DNA of 64,000 nucleotides from Cryptomeria japonica (GCF_030272615.1 NC_081407.1:146009744-146073743); one strand, 5' to 3'; shown: positions 31,333 through 42,989, counted from the first letter of the stretch. Translations and numbers: made by a program. Notes: generated by a model from the sequence alone, not told the origin.

Positions 31333-31561
31333 TGTTAATGTATTAATCTTTAGGTTAAAACTTAGTAATTTTAGGTTAATTTTAGTTTTGTTTGATTTTA
31401 TTAGTTTTTGTACAGTTATAACTTATTTGTTCCATCTGACAGTTTTTGTGTAACTGTGCAAACTGTTCGCTGCCTTTATTATGCAACAAGTACTTCTTGA
31501 ATACTAATCGAAAAGTGTTTCATTTTATTTTTGTCATTTCATTTACATTTCTGCCCTAACA
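31333..31561 (+). repeat. 3' LTR of the 4.8-kb copia element
   Basis: 229 bp, near-identical to 26727-26955. PNP-like exon 1 sequence resumes at 31562. Confidence 0.95.
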
Positions 31562-32600
31562 GAGTACAGCAACCTTTTATGGTCCCCCATATGTCCGTAA
31601 GTGTCATCAATACTATAAATGATGTTGCAAAGCACTGATATCAACTGTTTGGTAACCCTAATTCTGGTAGTTTGATTTTTTGTTTGGGATTTGTAGCAAC
31701 TTCATGCTATGGATACGATCAGAGGCAATTTCCAGCAGGCAATCTTTTTGGAGCGGCTAATGACGCAATTTGGGACAACCAGGCTGCCTGTGGAAGGAAG
31801 TACAGAATAAGATGTTTGAGCGGAACGAGTAATGAAAGAGTTAATCCATGCAGAGAAAGATCACTTGTCATAAAGATTCTGGATTACTGCTCTTCCTCTG
31901 CCTGTGATAATGGCGATGCAACTTTCCATTTATCTGCCGATGCGTTTTCTCACATTGCTCATTCCTCTGCCAACAAAATTAACGTCGAATATGAGCAGTA
32001 ACATTCCATCTACCTATCTATCATTTACATTAAAATGTATAATGTTGGACTCGGCAATTTTTGCAAGCTGATATTTTAATGTTTTTTTTCTTGCTTTTGT
32101 TTTCGTATGTACAGAGTGTGACGCATCAGACTTGGTCCAGAGGTTCCAAAGATTAGAAATATTACGATTACTACGTTTTTATAATGTCGTTCTACATTAT
32201 TTTAAGGAAAAAATAAATTAAATATCCATTTCTGAGAGAAGTGGATGTGTTATTCTGTTTTCTTTGCCTTATTCACAGATAGGTTGGTTATTATTTTGTC
32301 ACATAATCTTCAAATGGGAGTTGAAAAGGCATTAAGAATTATTATTTTATTTTTGGTGTTATAAGACAGTCTACATGTTGTCAATAGTGTTTGATAATTG
32401 GCATATGAGTTCAAGATCGGTTGCTTGAATCATTTCCTACTTTTGCATATTTGTTTATTGTTTACTTAGGCAGTAATCATTTTTTCCTTGTTCGCAAGAT
32501 ACAAAAAGGATGATTTGTGAAATGACTATATTTTTTGGTTGTCATGCATCAATACAAGATTTGCTATGATAAAGCTTTGCATCTTCGTTCCCACGAATCT

Positions 32601-32686
32601 GAAAAGGGTGGAGGTAGAGAGTAGTGAGAATAGGCAAGGCAATAAAAGAGTGAGAGAAAAGGGTGGAGGTAGAGAGTAGTGAGAAT
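32601..32686. repeat. 31-bp direct repeat, two copies, 55-bp spacing
   Basis: A purine-rich 31-mer (starting GAAAAGGGTGGAGGTAGAGA) at 32601-32631 recurs exactly at 32656-32686. Confidence 0.85.
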
Positions 32687-32747
32687 CAAACATGCAAAAG
32701 TAAAGTAGCGAGGACGCTAGTAAGGTCCTAGAGCAATTTGTAAAATA

Positions 32748-32772
32748 CATTTATTTATTTATTTATTTATTA
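32748..32772. repeat. (TTTA)n microsatellite
   Basis: About six tandem TTTA units. Confidence 0.85.
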
Positions 32773-33883
32773 ATTCTGACTTGCACATCTAGTTACCTCG
32801 AATATGGATTTTGGCAAAGGATATGGGTTGAACACTATGAGTTAGTTTGAAAGAAATCGTGGTTTCACCATTCCTTGACCCAGAATTTCCATAGGAAAAA
32901 AAGAATGTTCTCAATATTACATGGGCACATAGTTGTGCAATAATTCTATTTATGGCAATCAAAGCTTTTTATGCTTCATGAAGATGTTTTAGGGATCATT
33001 AATAACTAGAATGAAGCCTTTCATGACTTCTTTTTAGATGACTTTAATCATTTCATGGATAAGTTTAATTGCCTAAAATAAATTGCTAATATACTTAATT
33101 TGGGATTGATTCCTAGTATGGCTTTGGGATAATCTTTGGCTATAAAGGATGAGTGAGGTAATGTTAGTGATGTTTAAGTCTATGTAGGCCATTGGTAGCT
33201 TATGTTTGATCGTAATAATCATATTAACTTTTTTAATATATGTAAATTGAACTTAGTTACAATTTATAAAATAATGAATAGAAGATTTTTTGGTTATTCA
33301 TGAAAATTAATATCTTTTATGAAGGATTCAATGTACCTTATGTAACTAGAATTTGCACTTGATGTCATTTTATGTGACTCCTACATGCCTAATTCAAGTT
33401 TATATAATAAAAAAAATATCAATTTGATCTTATATTAAAAATTTAATCAAAAGGTATTACAATATTGAAGTCATTTCTTAAGGAAGAGGGTTTTCTTTTG
33501 TAAAAAAAATATATTTTAAGGATTTTGTATTAGAATGATAGGGATAAGACATGTAAAGTTCCTATACATATCAATGGGAGTAAGGTTAGACTACAAATTT
33601 AGAACTCAACCAAAAAAATGCATTCATTTGAGTTCACACCAATAGACCAAACATGTCCCTATATTAAAGATGCAATAATCCAACACTGTCCCAATGTCTC
33701 TTTGTCTCTGAAATTCAATAAAATACTTGCATTTAGTAAAATTTAAATACCTAATTATTTTTATAATTTATGAATTAGCTACTAAAAATTGGTCATTAAA
33801 ACCTAGTTAATTATTTAGGACTAGTATAACCATAAAAGGAATGAATTATTTCATTATTTAATTTTATATTTTAGTTCTATCCT

Positions 33884-34087
33884 TCAAGCTCTTCGTATAT
33901 TAATTAATAAAATAGAATAAATTATTAGTTAATTTCTCCCTAGTAATGACCTCAACTACTTGAATGCAAATATGGTGTTGTCCCATCAAGCTCTTCGTAT
34001 ATTAATTAATAAAATAGAATAAATTATTAGTTAATTTCTCCCTAGTAATGACCCCAGCTACTTGAATGCAAATATGGCATTGTCCCA
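33884..34087. repeat. 102-bp tandem duplication
   Basis: 33884-33985 and 33986-34087 are adjacent copies with four differences (for example CTCAAC against CCCAGC). The unit begins TCAAGCTCTTCGTATATT in the first copy. The region 34088-34950 beyond holds no gene that I can support. Confidence 0.9.
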
Positions 34088-34957
34088 TCATAAATCTCTT
34101 TGTCCCAAGTCAAAGAATGACACCATGCAACTTGTTTTACCCAATGTAGCCAGACACTTCTTTATCCCTCCTTGGGCATGCGTATCCCCATATCCAAAAT
34201 AGTTACATATCAGATACACCAAATACATGTCAGATATTGTACCAAATGTAAACAAAAACCCTTGATTTTCCAACTATGCCAGATATTATGTGATTTGATT
34301 TTTGTAAATTTTGAGGTAAATCTTCCTAAATTAAAAAAATCTTCATTCATGTAATTTTTTATAAGAAAATTGGTATAAAGAAAACCTACACCAAATGAGA
34401 AATACAAATGAAATGTTTCTCTATTTCAGCATCCCTTTTTTTGGGTTATCTTCCAGTGCAACTCTACTACATTTGTATATTGTAAATTGTAAAATCAACT
34501 TATAATTTTTTATGTAGAAATTATGTGTCTATATTACTTTTGAATTAATGAAAATTTCCTCTAATAACTTAGAAAATTATGTTAAATATATGTGTATGTG
34601 TTTTTTATGAATGTCATATCCAACCATATCCATATTGGGGTTCTTAAAAAAAGACCCTATCTATATCTGATACTGTATTCATAGTTGTATTTGTATTTGT
34701 GTCAGTACAACTTTGGTTTTTCTAGACTTGGTACGTCTAGGCCATTCTTTTCAAAAAAATCGATTATTTCAAATTTTTTTAAATATATATCATGCTTTGC
34801 TGAAATTGTTGAGTCTCTTAGATTTTTATCAAGTTTTTGTGTCAAGTTCAATTTTGATAAGTAGGGTTCTACCACAAGATATGTCATAGATTTGGTATTT
34901 GGTTTTAGATTTGGGATTTGTGTTTCATTGATTTTTTTTCTTGTGTTCAATATAGTT

Positions 34958-35086
34958 GGATATATATGTATGTATATATGTATGTGTACACACACACACA
35001 CATACACACACACATACATACAGACATACACACACACATACATACATACATACATACATACATACATACATACAGGCCTACATACA

Positions 35087-35117
<31 letters not shown>

Positions 35118-35177
35118 GCATACAAATATATATATACACATACATATACATATACATGTATATGTATATGTATATGT
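34958..35177. repeat. Compound microsatellite (TATG)n (CA)n (CATA)n
   Basis: TATATG/TATG units pass into CACACA and then a long ACATACAT tract with a few interruptions (GACATA, GGCC), closing with TATACA/TGTATA units. All long open frames here are products of the repeat. Confidence 0.95.
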
Positions 35178-35240
35178 ACAGGGTATATGCACGAAGTTAT
35201 GGTACCAAAAAGGTGCCACACTTCAAAAAAAATAAAAAAT

Positions 35241-35282
35241 GGTCATAAGACGCACGCATTATAGGGCGTGCGCCTTATGACC
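35241..35282. repeat. 17-bp-arm palindrome (hairpin)
   Basis: GGTCATAAGACGCACGC (35241-35257) and GCGTGCGCCTTATGACC (35266-35282) pair over 17 bp with one mismatch around an 8-nt loop. It stands about 150 bp before a gene-like region and could be a regulatory hairpin or a transposon end. Confidence 0.7.
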
Positions 35283-35431
35283 TTTTCAAACTTTAAAAAA
35301 AGCTAAGTCCACATTTTGGATGCATTCTGCATTCTCAAACCCGCGTTTTGGCGATTTGGGGTGCCATTTTCTTGCACTCGCCCTTTGTAGAAGCTTGATA
35401 TTGGGCACTAAGTTGTCCGTCTCTCATCAAA

Positions 35432-37420
35432 ATGCCACCACGCCATCGAAGAGATCAAAGACGTATGTATTTTTGTTTTCTTATTGTCATTTTTTATTAA
35501 TTTGAAGATTAAACTAGGTTTATTGATTTAAATTTATTTTCATTATCAAGAAATGAGATTAGACAAGGAAATGTTGAAAACACTCAATCACCTCCTCATG
35601 AAGACCATATTGAAGAAGAACCACATCAAGAACCTCCTACAATCCCTAGACATCCCATAGGTACACAAGAAAACCTATTAGGTCAAATAGAAAATAGCCA
35701 AAAAGAGCTTGAAGGTTTAATCACAAGGCTAAAAGATCCCACTGGAACAAACTCCCATAGGACAAACCTTGCCAGATCTTTGCAATCTATTGTATCTCAC
35801 ATACAATTTGTGAGTGAGCAAATAAATTTTTGGTCCAGTAAGAAGGAAGAACAAAAATAATTTTATGCTGACAAATTATCATATGTGGCAGTGAAGAAAA
35901 AGAAAATTAATAAATTTGACTTGTGTGCTCTTTTTACGAACCCTTGAACGAATCAACCTTTACACCTTGAATGTAGGAGATTCCCTATTCATTGGTGTCA
36001 TCATGAAGGGATTAAGAATTTTTTTTGGGATAGGTGGTGGATGGTATTGGATCAGCCCCCATGCAATAATCATGAGGTACCCCAATACTTTTTGAGAAAA
36101 CTATACTGTGAGTTTGTCCTTAATGAGATCCCAAACTATTTTGATTTTCTAGATTTCCAAGGTAGAGGTGGGGGTTCCTCACATGATAGAGAGGGTGCAC
36201 AACGTGGCCCAAATCTCCCACCAAGACCCTTGGCTAGACCTATGGTGGAGCATGTTATTATTCCTTCCATTGTGAAGGAGAATATTGAGATCAAAACTCT
36301 AGACTCCATTAGCTCACTCACTCAGACCCTTATATAGTATGCTAGGCCTCTAGTAGAGGGTGATGCGAGTGATGATGGTGATTCTTCTAGGCATCGATTT
36401 CCAGCTCATTTTTGTCGATCTTGTGGTTCTCTTTGCACTTATGATCCTGATAGTTTTGAGAATGCACGTACATGAGTGGAGTTTGCTATAGAGAATATTG
36501 TCATGACAGAATCCTTGCTGAACGAAACATTTGGCATTGATACCTAGGTCAATTTCATTACAAGTTTATTTCATTATTTTTATTAAATCTTATATCAAAA
36601 TTTGAGAATATATCTAAATTAGTAAATTATTATGATAAAAAATCAAAGTCAAAGTGTTCACAATACTAGCAACATTTCTGCAGCACCCTTTTTCACGACT
36701 TCGTCGACTCCACATGTATACAATGAGTGAAGAAATATAATTATTATATGTAGATAGTTGAACCTTATGTGAATGATTTTCTAATTACTAATTTTGGATG
36801 TCAAATAGTTTGATGCTAAAGCTTCAACATCAACACCTCGCAGTGTATTTCATCAACAATCTTTCACCAAGGTAAGCAATTTATCTTTAATGTTGTTATT
36901 AAATAATATAGATAGTTTTGGCGATTAATCAATATACTTTGTTTAATTTTCAGATGTTGACATCAAAGACTCCTCCTGTTGTCCGTGCATCAATGGAGCG
37001 CGGTGTTGTTGTAGGACAGAAGTATGAGACATATTTGTAAATTTAGTAAATTTAGCATTACATTTGTTATCTTAATAATATGTTATTGAAAATTTTAACT
37101 ACACTTGTATTTAGTTTAATTTATATTGTGATGCTTACAAGAGGGGCTTGTCACTCCAAATCATGAACGTGCCCCTGTTGTGGATGAACATCATGATTAT
37201 TTGTATGCGGTAAGTGACTATTCTATTATGTGTCATTCTAAAATTCAATTTTTGTATATGCTAACATCATTATTTTCATTGTATCAGGTGGAGTTACAAA
37301 AATGTCTGGAGAGGAGGTCGAGTGGGCGTACTTGAAAGACACCTACATCATATACATGTCCATCCCCTCAATAGGCAAAGATGTCTCGTGATCTGTTTCC
37401 TTCCCCTAGAGGGAAATGGA
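35432..37420 (+). pseudogene. Unidentified broken gene-like region with exon-like segments
   Basis: A start-like MPPRHRRDQR (35432-35462) is followed by a GTATGT donor. Protein-like text resumes at about 35550 (GNVENTQSPPHEDHIEEEPH, later NFWSSKKEEQK) up to a TAA near 35860. It continues with stops through 35880-36340, including WWMVLDQPPCNNHEVPQYFL and a Pro/Arg-rich stretch, then HRFPAHFCRSCGSLC near 36400. Further exon-like pieces with GT-AG borders lie at about 36810-36870 (GTAAGC donor), 36955-37020 (ending before the AAGTATGAG) and 37200 (GTAAGT donor). I do not recognise the family; a decayed transposon gene or host gene are both possible. Splice joints do not all keep frame, which supports decay. 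Confidence 0.3.
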
Positions 37421-37434
37421 TAGAATAGGGTCCT

Positions 37435-37764
37435 ATGTTGTATGCCTACATGGGAATTTTGAAGATATGTTTTATATTATAAATATGTGACATTCTATGT
37501 CCATATGGCTTTTGGAAAGCTCCTATTTGACTTTATTGGATACCATGTTGTATGCCTATATGAGAATTTTGAACATATGTTTTGTATTACAAATATGTGA
37601 TATTCTATGTCCATATGGCTTTTGGCAAGCTCCTATTTGACTTTATTTGATATCATGTTGTATGCCTTTATATCAATTTTGAACATATGTTTTGTTTTAT
37701 GAATACATGACATTCTATGTCCATATGGCTTTTGGCAAGCCTATTTGTTTGTATTGGATATATT
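37435..37764. repeat. 110-bp tandem repeat, three copies
   Basis: Units start with ATGTTGTATGCCT at 37435, 37545 and 37655. Each contains GACATTCTATGTCCATATGG or a near variant. The following stretch 37765-38096 holds no gene I can support. Confidence 0.9.
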
Positions 37765-38096
37765 TGGTAGTTTTAACGATATACAATGTTGTATGAATTT
37801 GTATCTTTTTGGTTAATCCAAATCATTTATCATGGTTATCCATAATTGCAGTACAAAATGATTAAATGAATAATTGCACAAAGTTTATTGTTACTTAAGC
37901 TTTGAACCTAAATATGTGTTTGTAATCCAAGACACAAGCTTATGGAGACGAACACAAATTCAATAGTTATAGTCAAAATAAGACTATATAAAGGAAACAT
38001 GGAAAGAACCAAAATTAGACAATGTAAGACACCATTTTACCAATACCCATTCTAAAAAAATTGCATACCCCATACACTTCTATTCATCTAATGCAC

Positions 38097-38815
38097 GCAC
38101 TTAAGTGATTTTGCTACTAGGGTGTGGCCTGCAACAATTGGATGAGTTGGAGAGAAAAATGAAGACATTCTTAGCATAAGCCTGACCACCCCAACGCATA
38201 TGAGTTGATGGTTCAGTGCTGCGACAAGTGGATTGAAAGATGGGGCATTGTGCAACTTTTCATTGAACTCATCTAACGGTTTTTGTCGCAACCGAGAAAG
38301 TGTCACCACGAGCAATTGGATACAAGTCTACCTAAACTGAGAGAGGTTTGTTTAGTGTGCCATAACATGACCCCGTACGATCAGACAACTTGTTCTTATG
38401 ATTAATGGGTGCTAAGAAACGCGATGCCGAATATTGAGAACTTTGAGCAACTTGAGCACTTAAGTGATTTCGCTGCTAGGGTGTGGCCCACATTGATCGG
38501 GTGAGTTCGATAGAGGAACGAAGGCATTCCTAGTGTAAAATCGGCCACTTAGATGCGTTCGAGCTGATGATTCAGTGCCATGACAAGTGGATTGAAAGAT
38601 GGGGCATTGTGCAACTTTTCGTCGAACTCATGTGACACTTTTTGTCGCAACCAAGAAAGTGTCACCACGAGCAATTGGATCCGAGTCTACCTAAACCGTG
38701 AGAGGATTTTTTAGAGTGCCATAACATGACCCCATAAGATCAGATGAATCGTTATTATGTGTCACTAGCATCGAGAAAAATGATGCCAAATTTTGATAAT
38801 TTTTCACACTTTGAG
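38097..38815. repeat. 359-bp tandem duplication
   Basis: The word TTAAGTGATTT(T/C)GCT(A/G)CTAGG starts at 38101 and again at 38460. Most of each 359-bp unit aligns, including GACAAGTGGATTGAAAGATG and GTGTCACCACGAGCAATTGG in both. No open frame is shared by the two units, so I treat them as non-coding. Confidence 0.85.
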
Positions 38816-38971
38816 TGATTGACAACAAATGAGCAATTTTTACATCTTTTACCATATTAGCCTAAAACTTCATGAAATGATTCCATATGATCTCTAATGG
38901 TCCAAAATGACATTATTTACATAAAATCACACAAAACAAGATAAAACCATAAATTTTTATGTTACAATGCA

Positions 38972-39223
38972 TCAAGATGTAAGAGATGGGTTGCCTTCAA
39001 CTTGAATTGTGGTAGACATGCTCTCAACCTCGGGATTCAGTTGTCTCATTGCACGAAGGTTTTGCATCCATTGCCTTTGTGTGGCCAATTCTGTCTCTTT
39101 CTTAGATTGGATGGATATTTCATGTTCCTCTTCAATTGGCACCTCTTCTTCTATGGTATTCAATTTCCTTTCTTCACGAAGTTGCTTCATTCCTTCTCTT
39201 TTTTTTTGCATTCTTAGCTTCAT
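38972..39223 (-). other. Short charged, coiled-coil-like open frame (83 codons), doubtful gene
   Basis: The frame starts MKLRMQKKREGMKQLREERK and is rich in K, R, E and Q with heptad-like spacing, then LNPEVESMSTTI. No intron signals, promoter or known domain were found, and it lies in repeat-rich DNA. It may be an exon of a decayed gene. A paired short repeat (AATGCATCTATGAC, 39347-39402) lies beside it, and the DNA from 39240 to 40180 holds nothing else I can support. Confidence 0.2.
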
Positions 39224-40199
39224 GCTCTTCTAGTGTTACATTTTTTGGTCATTTCCTTGGCATGATGATGATTTCTACATGTACATGCACATAAAAGAGA
39301 ATAAATTTAATTCATAAAGAGATTTCAAGAGGCGTAAGGGGCAATCCTAATGCATCTATGACCGTTCTAATTATGTTAGGACAGTCCTAATGCATCTATG
39401 ACTGTCCTAATTATGCATATGTTAAAATGGATATATGAAATTAAAATTATTTCTTGTAATCCTTTTTTAAATTATTTCATAAGATCTTAAAAATGATGTA
39501 TGAAATTGCAAATTTTGTTTTAAACCACTAAACAAATAATCCTTAACTTCTCCCTAACTATAGTTGTGTTGAGGATATGTATTCCTATACCAATCTATTT
39601 TATCATTTGTTAAAGAGGACACAAAGTCCAGTTACCTCTTCGTATCTTCTTGTACACATTTTTTGTCCCATAGGTATTCCAATAGGAACACAGTGGTTGT
39701 GGCTTCGATGTTGTCCTAGTTAAAGACTGGTATATTGATTGTGGCTTCCATTTTATGTGATTTCTCCGATTTAGGTATCCATATTTGGGGATTTCCATTT
39801 TTCTTCTTCTAAATATTTGAAATATCTAAGGTTTCTCTTCTCTACCCTTATCTCTCTTCAATTTAATATCAAACAAATTGCTTCCCAATATCTCTTCCCA
39901 AGAAACTTATTCCTCTACTTTTTCTTCTTTCTTTGATTTTTCTCTCCACTACAACATCTCTTTCACCAAAGTTCTGCTACTCTTATACGGTTGCGGGGAT
40001 GGATCTTGGTCATGGGGTTGTAATTGGACTCAAACAACATTTCCTATTTTTATTTTTATGTGACAATTGATTGTTCAGTGACCTCAAATATTTTCCCAAA
40101 TCAATTTAACTTCATCTTCTTTATTTTTCTCCTATTTTTTTAATTTCCTTATACTCTTATAGATGAATTCCTCTAAACATGCTTTGTTTAAGAGCCAAA

Positions 40200-40760
40200 T
40201 CTCCAGAGTTTGCATTGTTAGATAGAGATATACCTATAGGAATGATCATTATGAGACCATTTGATACTAAATTTCCTCTGCTACATGGATCTATTGATCT
40301 TGTGGAGCTTGATGGATACTATTCTATTATGGGTCTTGCATGTTATAGTCCTCTCTTTTCTCTCTATCTATTGGGAATATGTGGATAACATGGCATATGT
40401 GGTGATATAGGTTTAATAATATTGTTTATATTTTGATACATCTTAGGACCAACATGGAGATATGTGAGAACATTCTATAGGAATTCATTTTTTCTCATCT
40501 ATTGCACTATTTAGGTGAGAATTAAGTAGAATTATAACATAGGGTTTCTTTCTTTTGAATTGATGATGACTTGTTAGATAGAGATGGACCTATCTCAATG
40601 ATAATTATGAAACCATTATATCCTACATTTTCTTTATTAGATGGATCCATTGATTTTGTGGAGATTGATGGACACTATTCTACTATAGGGATTGCATGCC
40701 ATAGTCCTCTCTTTTCTATCTATCTATTGGGAGTATGTGGATAATAGGGCATATATAGTG
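40200..40760. repeat. Diverged tandem duplication, about 356-bp period
   Basis: TTGTTAGATAGAGAT at about 40215 recurs at about 40571. Downstream matches include CATAGTCCTCTCTTTTCT and TCTATCTATTGGGA(A/G)TATGTGGATAA in both units. Many substitutions separate the copies. Confidence 0.8.
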
Positions 40761-40894
40761 ATAAAAGGGGAATCATCCTTTTTTTAAAAGAGATAATTTT
40801 ATTTGGAAAAGACTTTTTATGTACATGGGTACAAAATCATGGTTCATTTTTTGACATCCCTACTGTCACACACCTAAATTACACTTAAGGGGAA

Positions 40895-41215
40895 CTATTA
40901 TTATATTTTTTTATTTTTCCTTCATTTAAGTTTATAAATTTTTTCTACATGTTTGTTTAGCTAACTTAAGTTTTTAGGAGAAGGTCATTATGAAGGTTGA
41001 TGTCATCTTCTAGGAAAGTAAATGCCACCTATTTTTGGTAGTTAGAATTAATTCTCCTATTAATTATATTTTTATTCTCTCTTATCTATTTCTACTAACT
41101 CACCTTACATGATTTATCATATATTCCCAAGATTTTATCTATTCATATTATTTATTTGATCCATATTAATCTTATGAATGTTTGAATTTTAAATCTCTCT
41201 TCTTTTCATTATTTT
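40895..41215. repeat. Duplicated upstream segment, copy 2 (pair at 24090-24395)
   Basis: Imperfect collinear match to 24090-24395; see that entry. It marks the distal upstream part of the unit containing PNP-like copy B. A short (TAA)n run lies at 41424-41443. Confidence 0.65.
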
Positions 41216-41739
41216 TATGTTAGAAAATTTGTTGAGAAAGATTGATGTGATTTATCCTTGCACTACTAGTTGTAGGCACTTTCTCATATTTTATACAATC
41301 TAATAGATTGTATATATTGTGAGTGCACAACTACTCTTTAATCCTATTTGAAAAACTTTAAATGCTACAAATTTAATACAATATAACAAACTTACTTTCT
41401 TTCTATATACCAAATTGAAAAATGATAATAATAATAATAATAAATAACAAAGAATAACCCAAAAAGATAATAAAGATAAAAAGTTAACTATAAAAAAAAT
41501 TGAAAATCAAATTTATAACAAACAAACTAAATCTTGTAAGGCAAACTAATTGGGGCAACGAAGATTGGATGTGTAATAGCAGTCTCAAATAGGTCAGTGC
41601 AGACAGATATTTTGTCAAGGACAACATCTGCCTCCTCTGCATCTCTCTAGTTGTCAGGCTTGCATTCACCAACCATCAGTTCCAAGGATTCACACTGAAA
41701 GGAAGAGCAGAGTAGCAGTTCAAGTCAATCTTAGAATAA

Positions 41740-42966
41740 CAGTCAATCATGGTCAGGTGAACCTGGAAAAGTTATAGGTTCATCTTGGAAAGAGGATGCC
41801 AGGAGTTCTACTAGAGGTTCGTTGAGTGCTAAGGGATCAAGTACAGGTTCACGCCATCGAAAATCAAATAATTGCATGGTGGGTTTTGGTAAGGGAGGAT
41901 CTCATAAAGGAGCCGGCTGGGGGAAGGTAAATGCATTGGGAAAAAATACATGTGAAAATACATTGCAATCTGGTCATGCAACTGATAAGGAAACAAAAAA
42001 TTTCTGCGGGGATGATGCAAGTAGTCACACATTGATAGTTAAACCTCCCAATCCTCGACGGAACCCTGCTCCAAGTGTCAATGGTGGGACAACTAAGGAC
42101 ATGGTCTTTTTCAGAAAGTAGAGGGTCTTCTCCTATCACTTATGCCAAACATGAGACAAATAGCGTGAAAACAAAAGTGAAGGTTGAGGTTTGTCATGTT
42201 GTTACGACCCTAGAGATTAATACTGAGTTCTGGCAGAGCAATTAAGTTAAAGATGGCTTCACAGAGGGTGAGGATGGAAACAAATTATCCACTGGTATTC
42301 CAAGTGAAGATTGCAATATAATAGGTGAAGTTATTGATAAAATACTAGAGCACCTAAAACAACTCTATTATCAATATCATCTAAAGAGATCATTTCAACA
42401 AAGGGTGTAGTTGATGCAGAAATAAGAAGGGCATGTGAAAAAATTCAAACAGTAGTATCAGGGAGGAGTCGTACACATGTTTATAAAGATACTTGCAGAG
42501 ATGATGGGGATATGAAGCTTTTGGCAAATGTGGCAGCCTGTGAGCCGTCTAAGGATGAGTAAGGTTTCCATGGAAACTCTACAAGACAAGAGTTTAAAAT
42601 AGTAGGTGGTAGTTTGGTCGAGTCTACAATAAAGTGCTCTATAGATGGTCTGAATTCTCAAGTTGTTGATGATGAAGATGACAAAAGTACCATAGATACA
42701 AAGTGGTCATCTGCAAGCCCTCTACTCGTGACACATGGCATCTACACGATTGGACCCTCAGCTAGGTAATGTTGGACATTCGTCGCTGGTGTTCAAGGTG
42801 GTTGATAGAATGGGTGGTCTCACCTTATCTTGGGATGTATTTTGAGATGGTTGGTTTTGGAGTAGTAGTCGAAATCATCTGACCTTCCTATGTAATCCTT
42901 CATTTCAGTAATATAAGTACGAGTCTTTAACTTTTTGCCAAAAAACAAACAAACAAACAAACAAAC
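41740..42966 (+). mobile_element. Decayed retroposon-like segment with (CAAA)n tail
   Basis: Contains a 99-codon open frame (41822-42121; SRHRKSNNCMVGFGKGGSHK, Gly/Lys/Ser-rich, then NPRRNPAPSV), protein-like text with stops to about 42470, and a 3' end in which GAGTCTTTAACTTTTTGCC runs into A6(CAAA)n at 42939-42966. A simple A-rich tail after such a sequence is typical of LINE or SINE-type retroposons. A basic Gly/Lys-rich segment could come from a LINE ORF1. No RT remains, and no target duplication was found by eye. Confidence 0.35.
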
Positions 42967-42989
42967 TGAATATAATTTCAACAATATAA

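Larger units (their letters stand above)
26727..31561 (+). mobile_element. Ty1/copia LTR retrotransposon inserted in PNP-like copy A, 4.8 kb
   Basis: 229-bp LTRs (26727-26955 and 31333-31561, TGTT...AACA) differ at two positions. The PBS TGGTATCAGAGC (initiator-Met tRNA) is at 26957-26968 and the polypurine tract AAGGGGGAGA directly precedes the 3' LTR. Flanks are GGGTAC (26721-26726) and GAGTAC (31562-31567), a target duplication with one mismatch. Gag and pol lie in one frame cut by two stops. The domain order protease-integrase-RT-RNase H defines copia. Confidence 0.95.
26644..32121 (+). pseudogene. EG45/PNP-like gene copy A, interrupted by a copia element
   Basis: Exon 1 is split: 26644-26726 (signal peptide, MKASTIIFVKIIISMVFLVQ, then FCVADVG) and, after the copia insertion and a duplicated 6-bp target, 31568-31596 ending at a GTAAGT donor. 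Exon 2 is 31697-31997 and exon 3 is 32115-32121 (A GTG TGA). Without the insertion exon 1 would be 112 nt and exon 2 is 301 nt, exactly as in copy C. Exon 2 encodes the RlpA-like double-psi beta-barrel (CYGYDQRQFPAGNLFGAAND, then AACGRKYRIRC, DYCSSSACDN and INVEYE). It differs from copy C at six residues and keeps all six cysteines. Family knowledge: small secreted apoplastic proteins related to expansins but lacking the expansin C-domain, linked to ion and water balance and stress. This copy is inactivated only by the insertion. Confidence 0.88.
32122..33300. repeat. 3' flank of PNP-like copy A, duplicated at copy B (46278-47530)
   Basis: Collinear imperfect similarity with 46370-47530 in the same order: the GTTTGATAATTGGCATA-type segment, the CATCAATA(C/T)A...GCAT(C/T)TTC segment (32545-32590), GAATGTTCTCAATATTA (32904-32920), and TGAAGATGTTTTAGGGA (32979-32995). 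It holds no gene but extends the gene duplication about 1.1 kb downstream. Confidence 0.7.

Noticed and set aside
34702-35264. Several long overlapping open frames rich in Tyr, Met, Thr and His
   Set aside because: They are translations of the CATA/CA/TATG microsatellite in different frames.
41829-42139. Two minus-strand frames opposite 41822-42121
   Set aside because: Shadow frames of the plus-strand Gly/Lys-rich frame.
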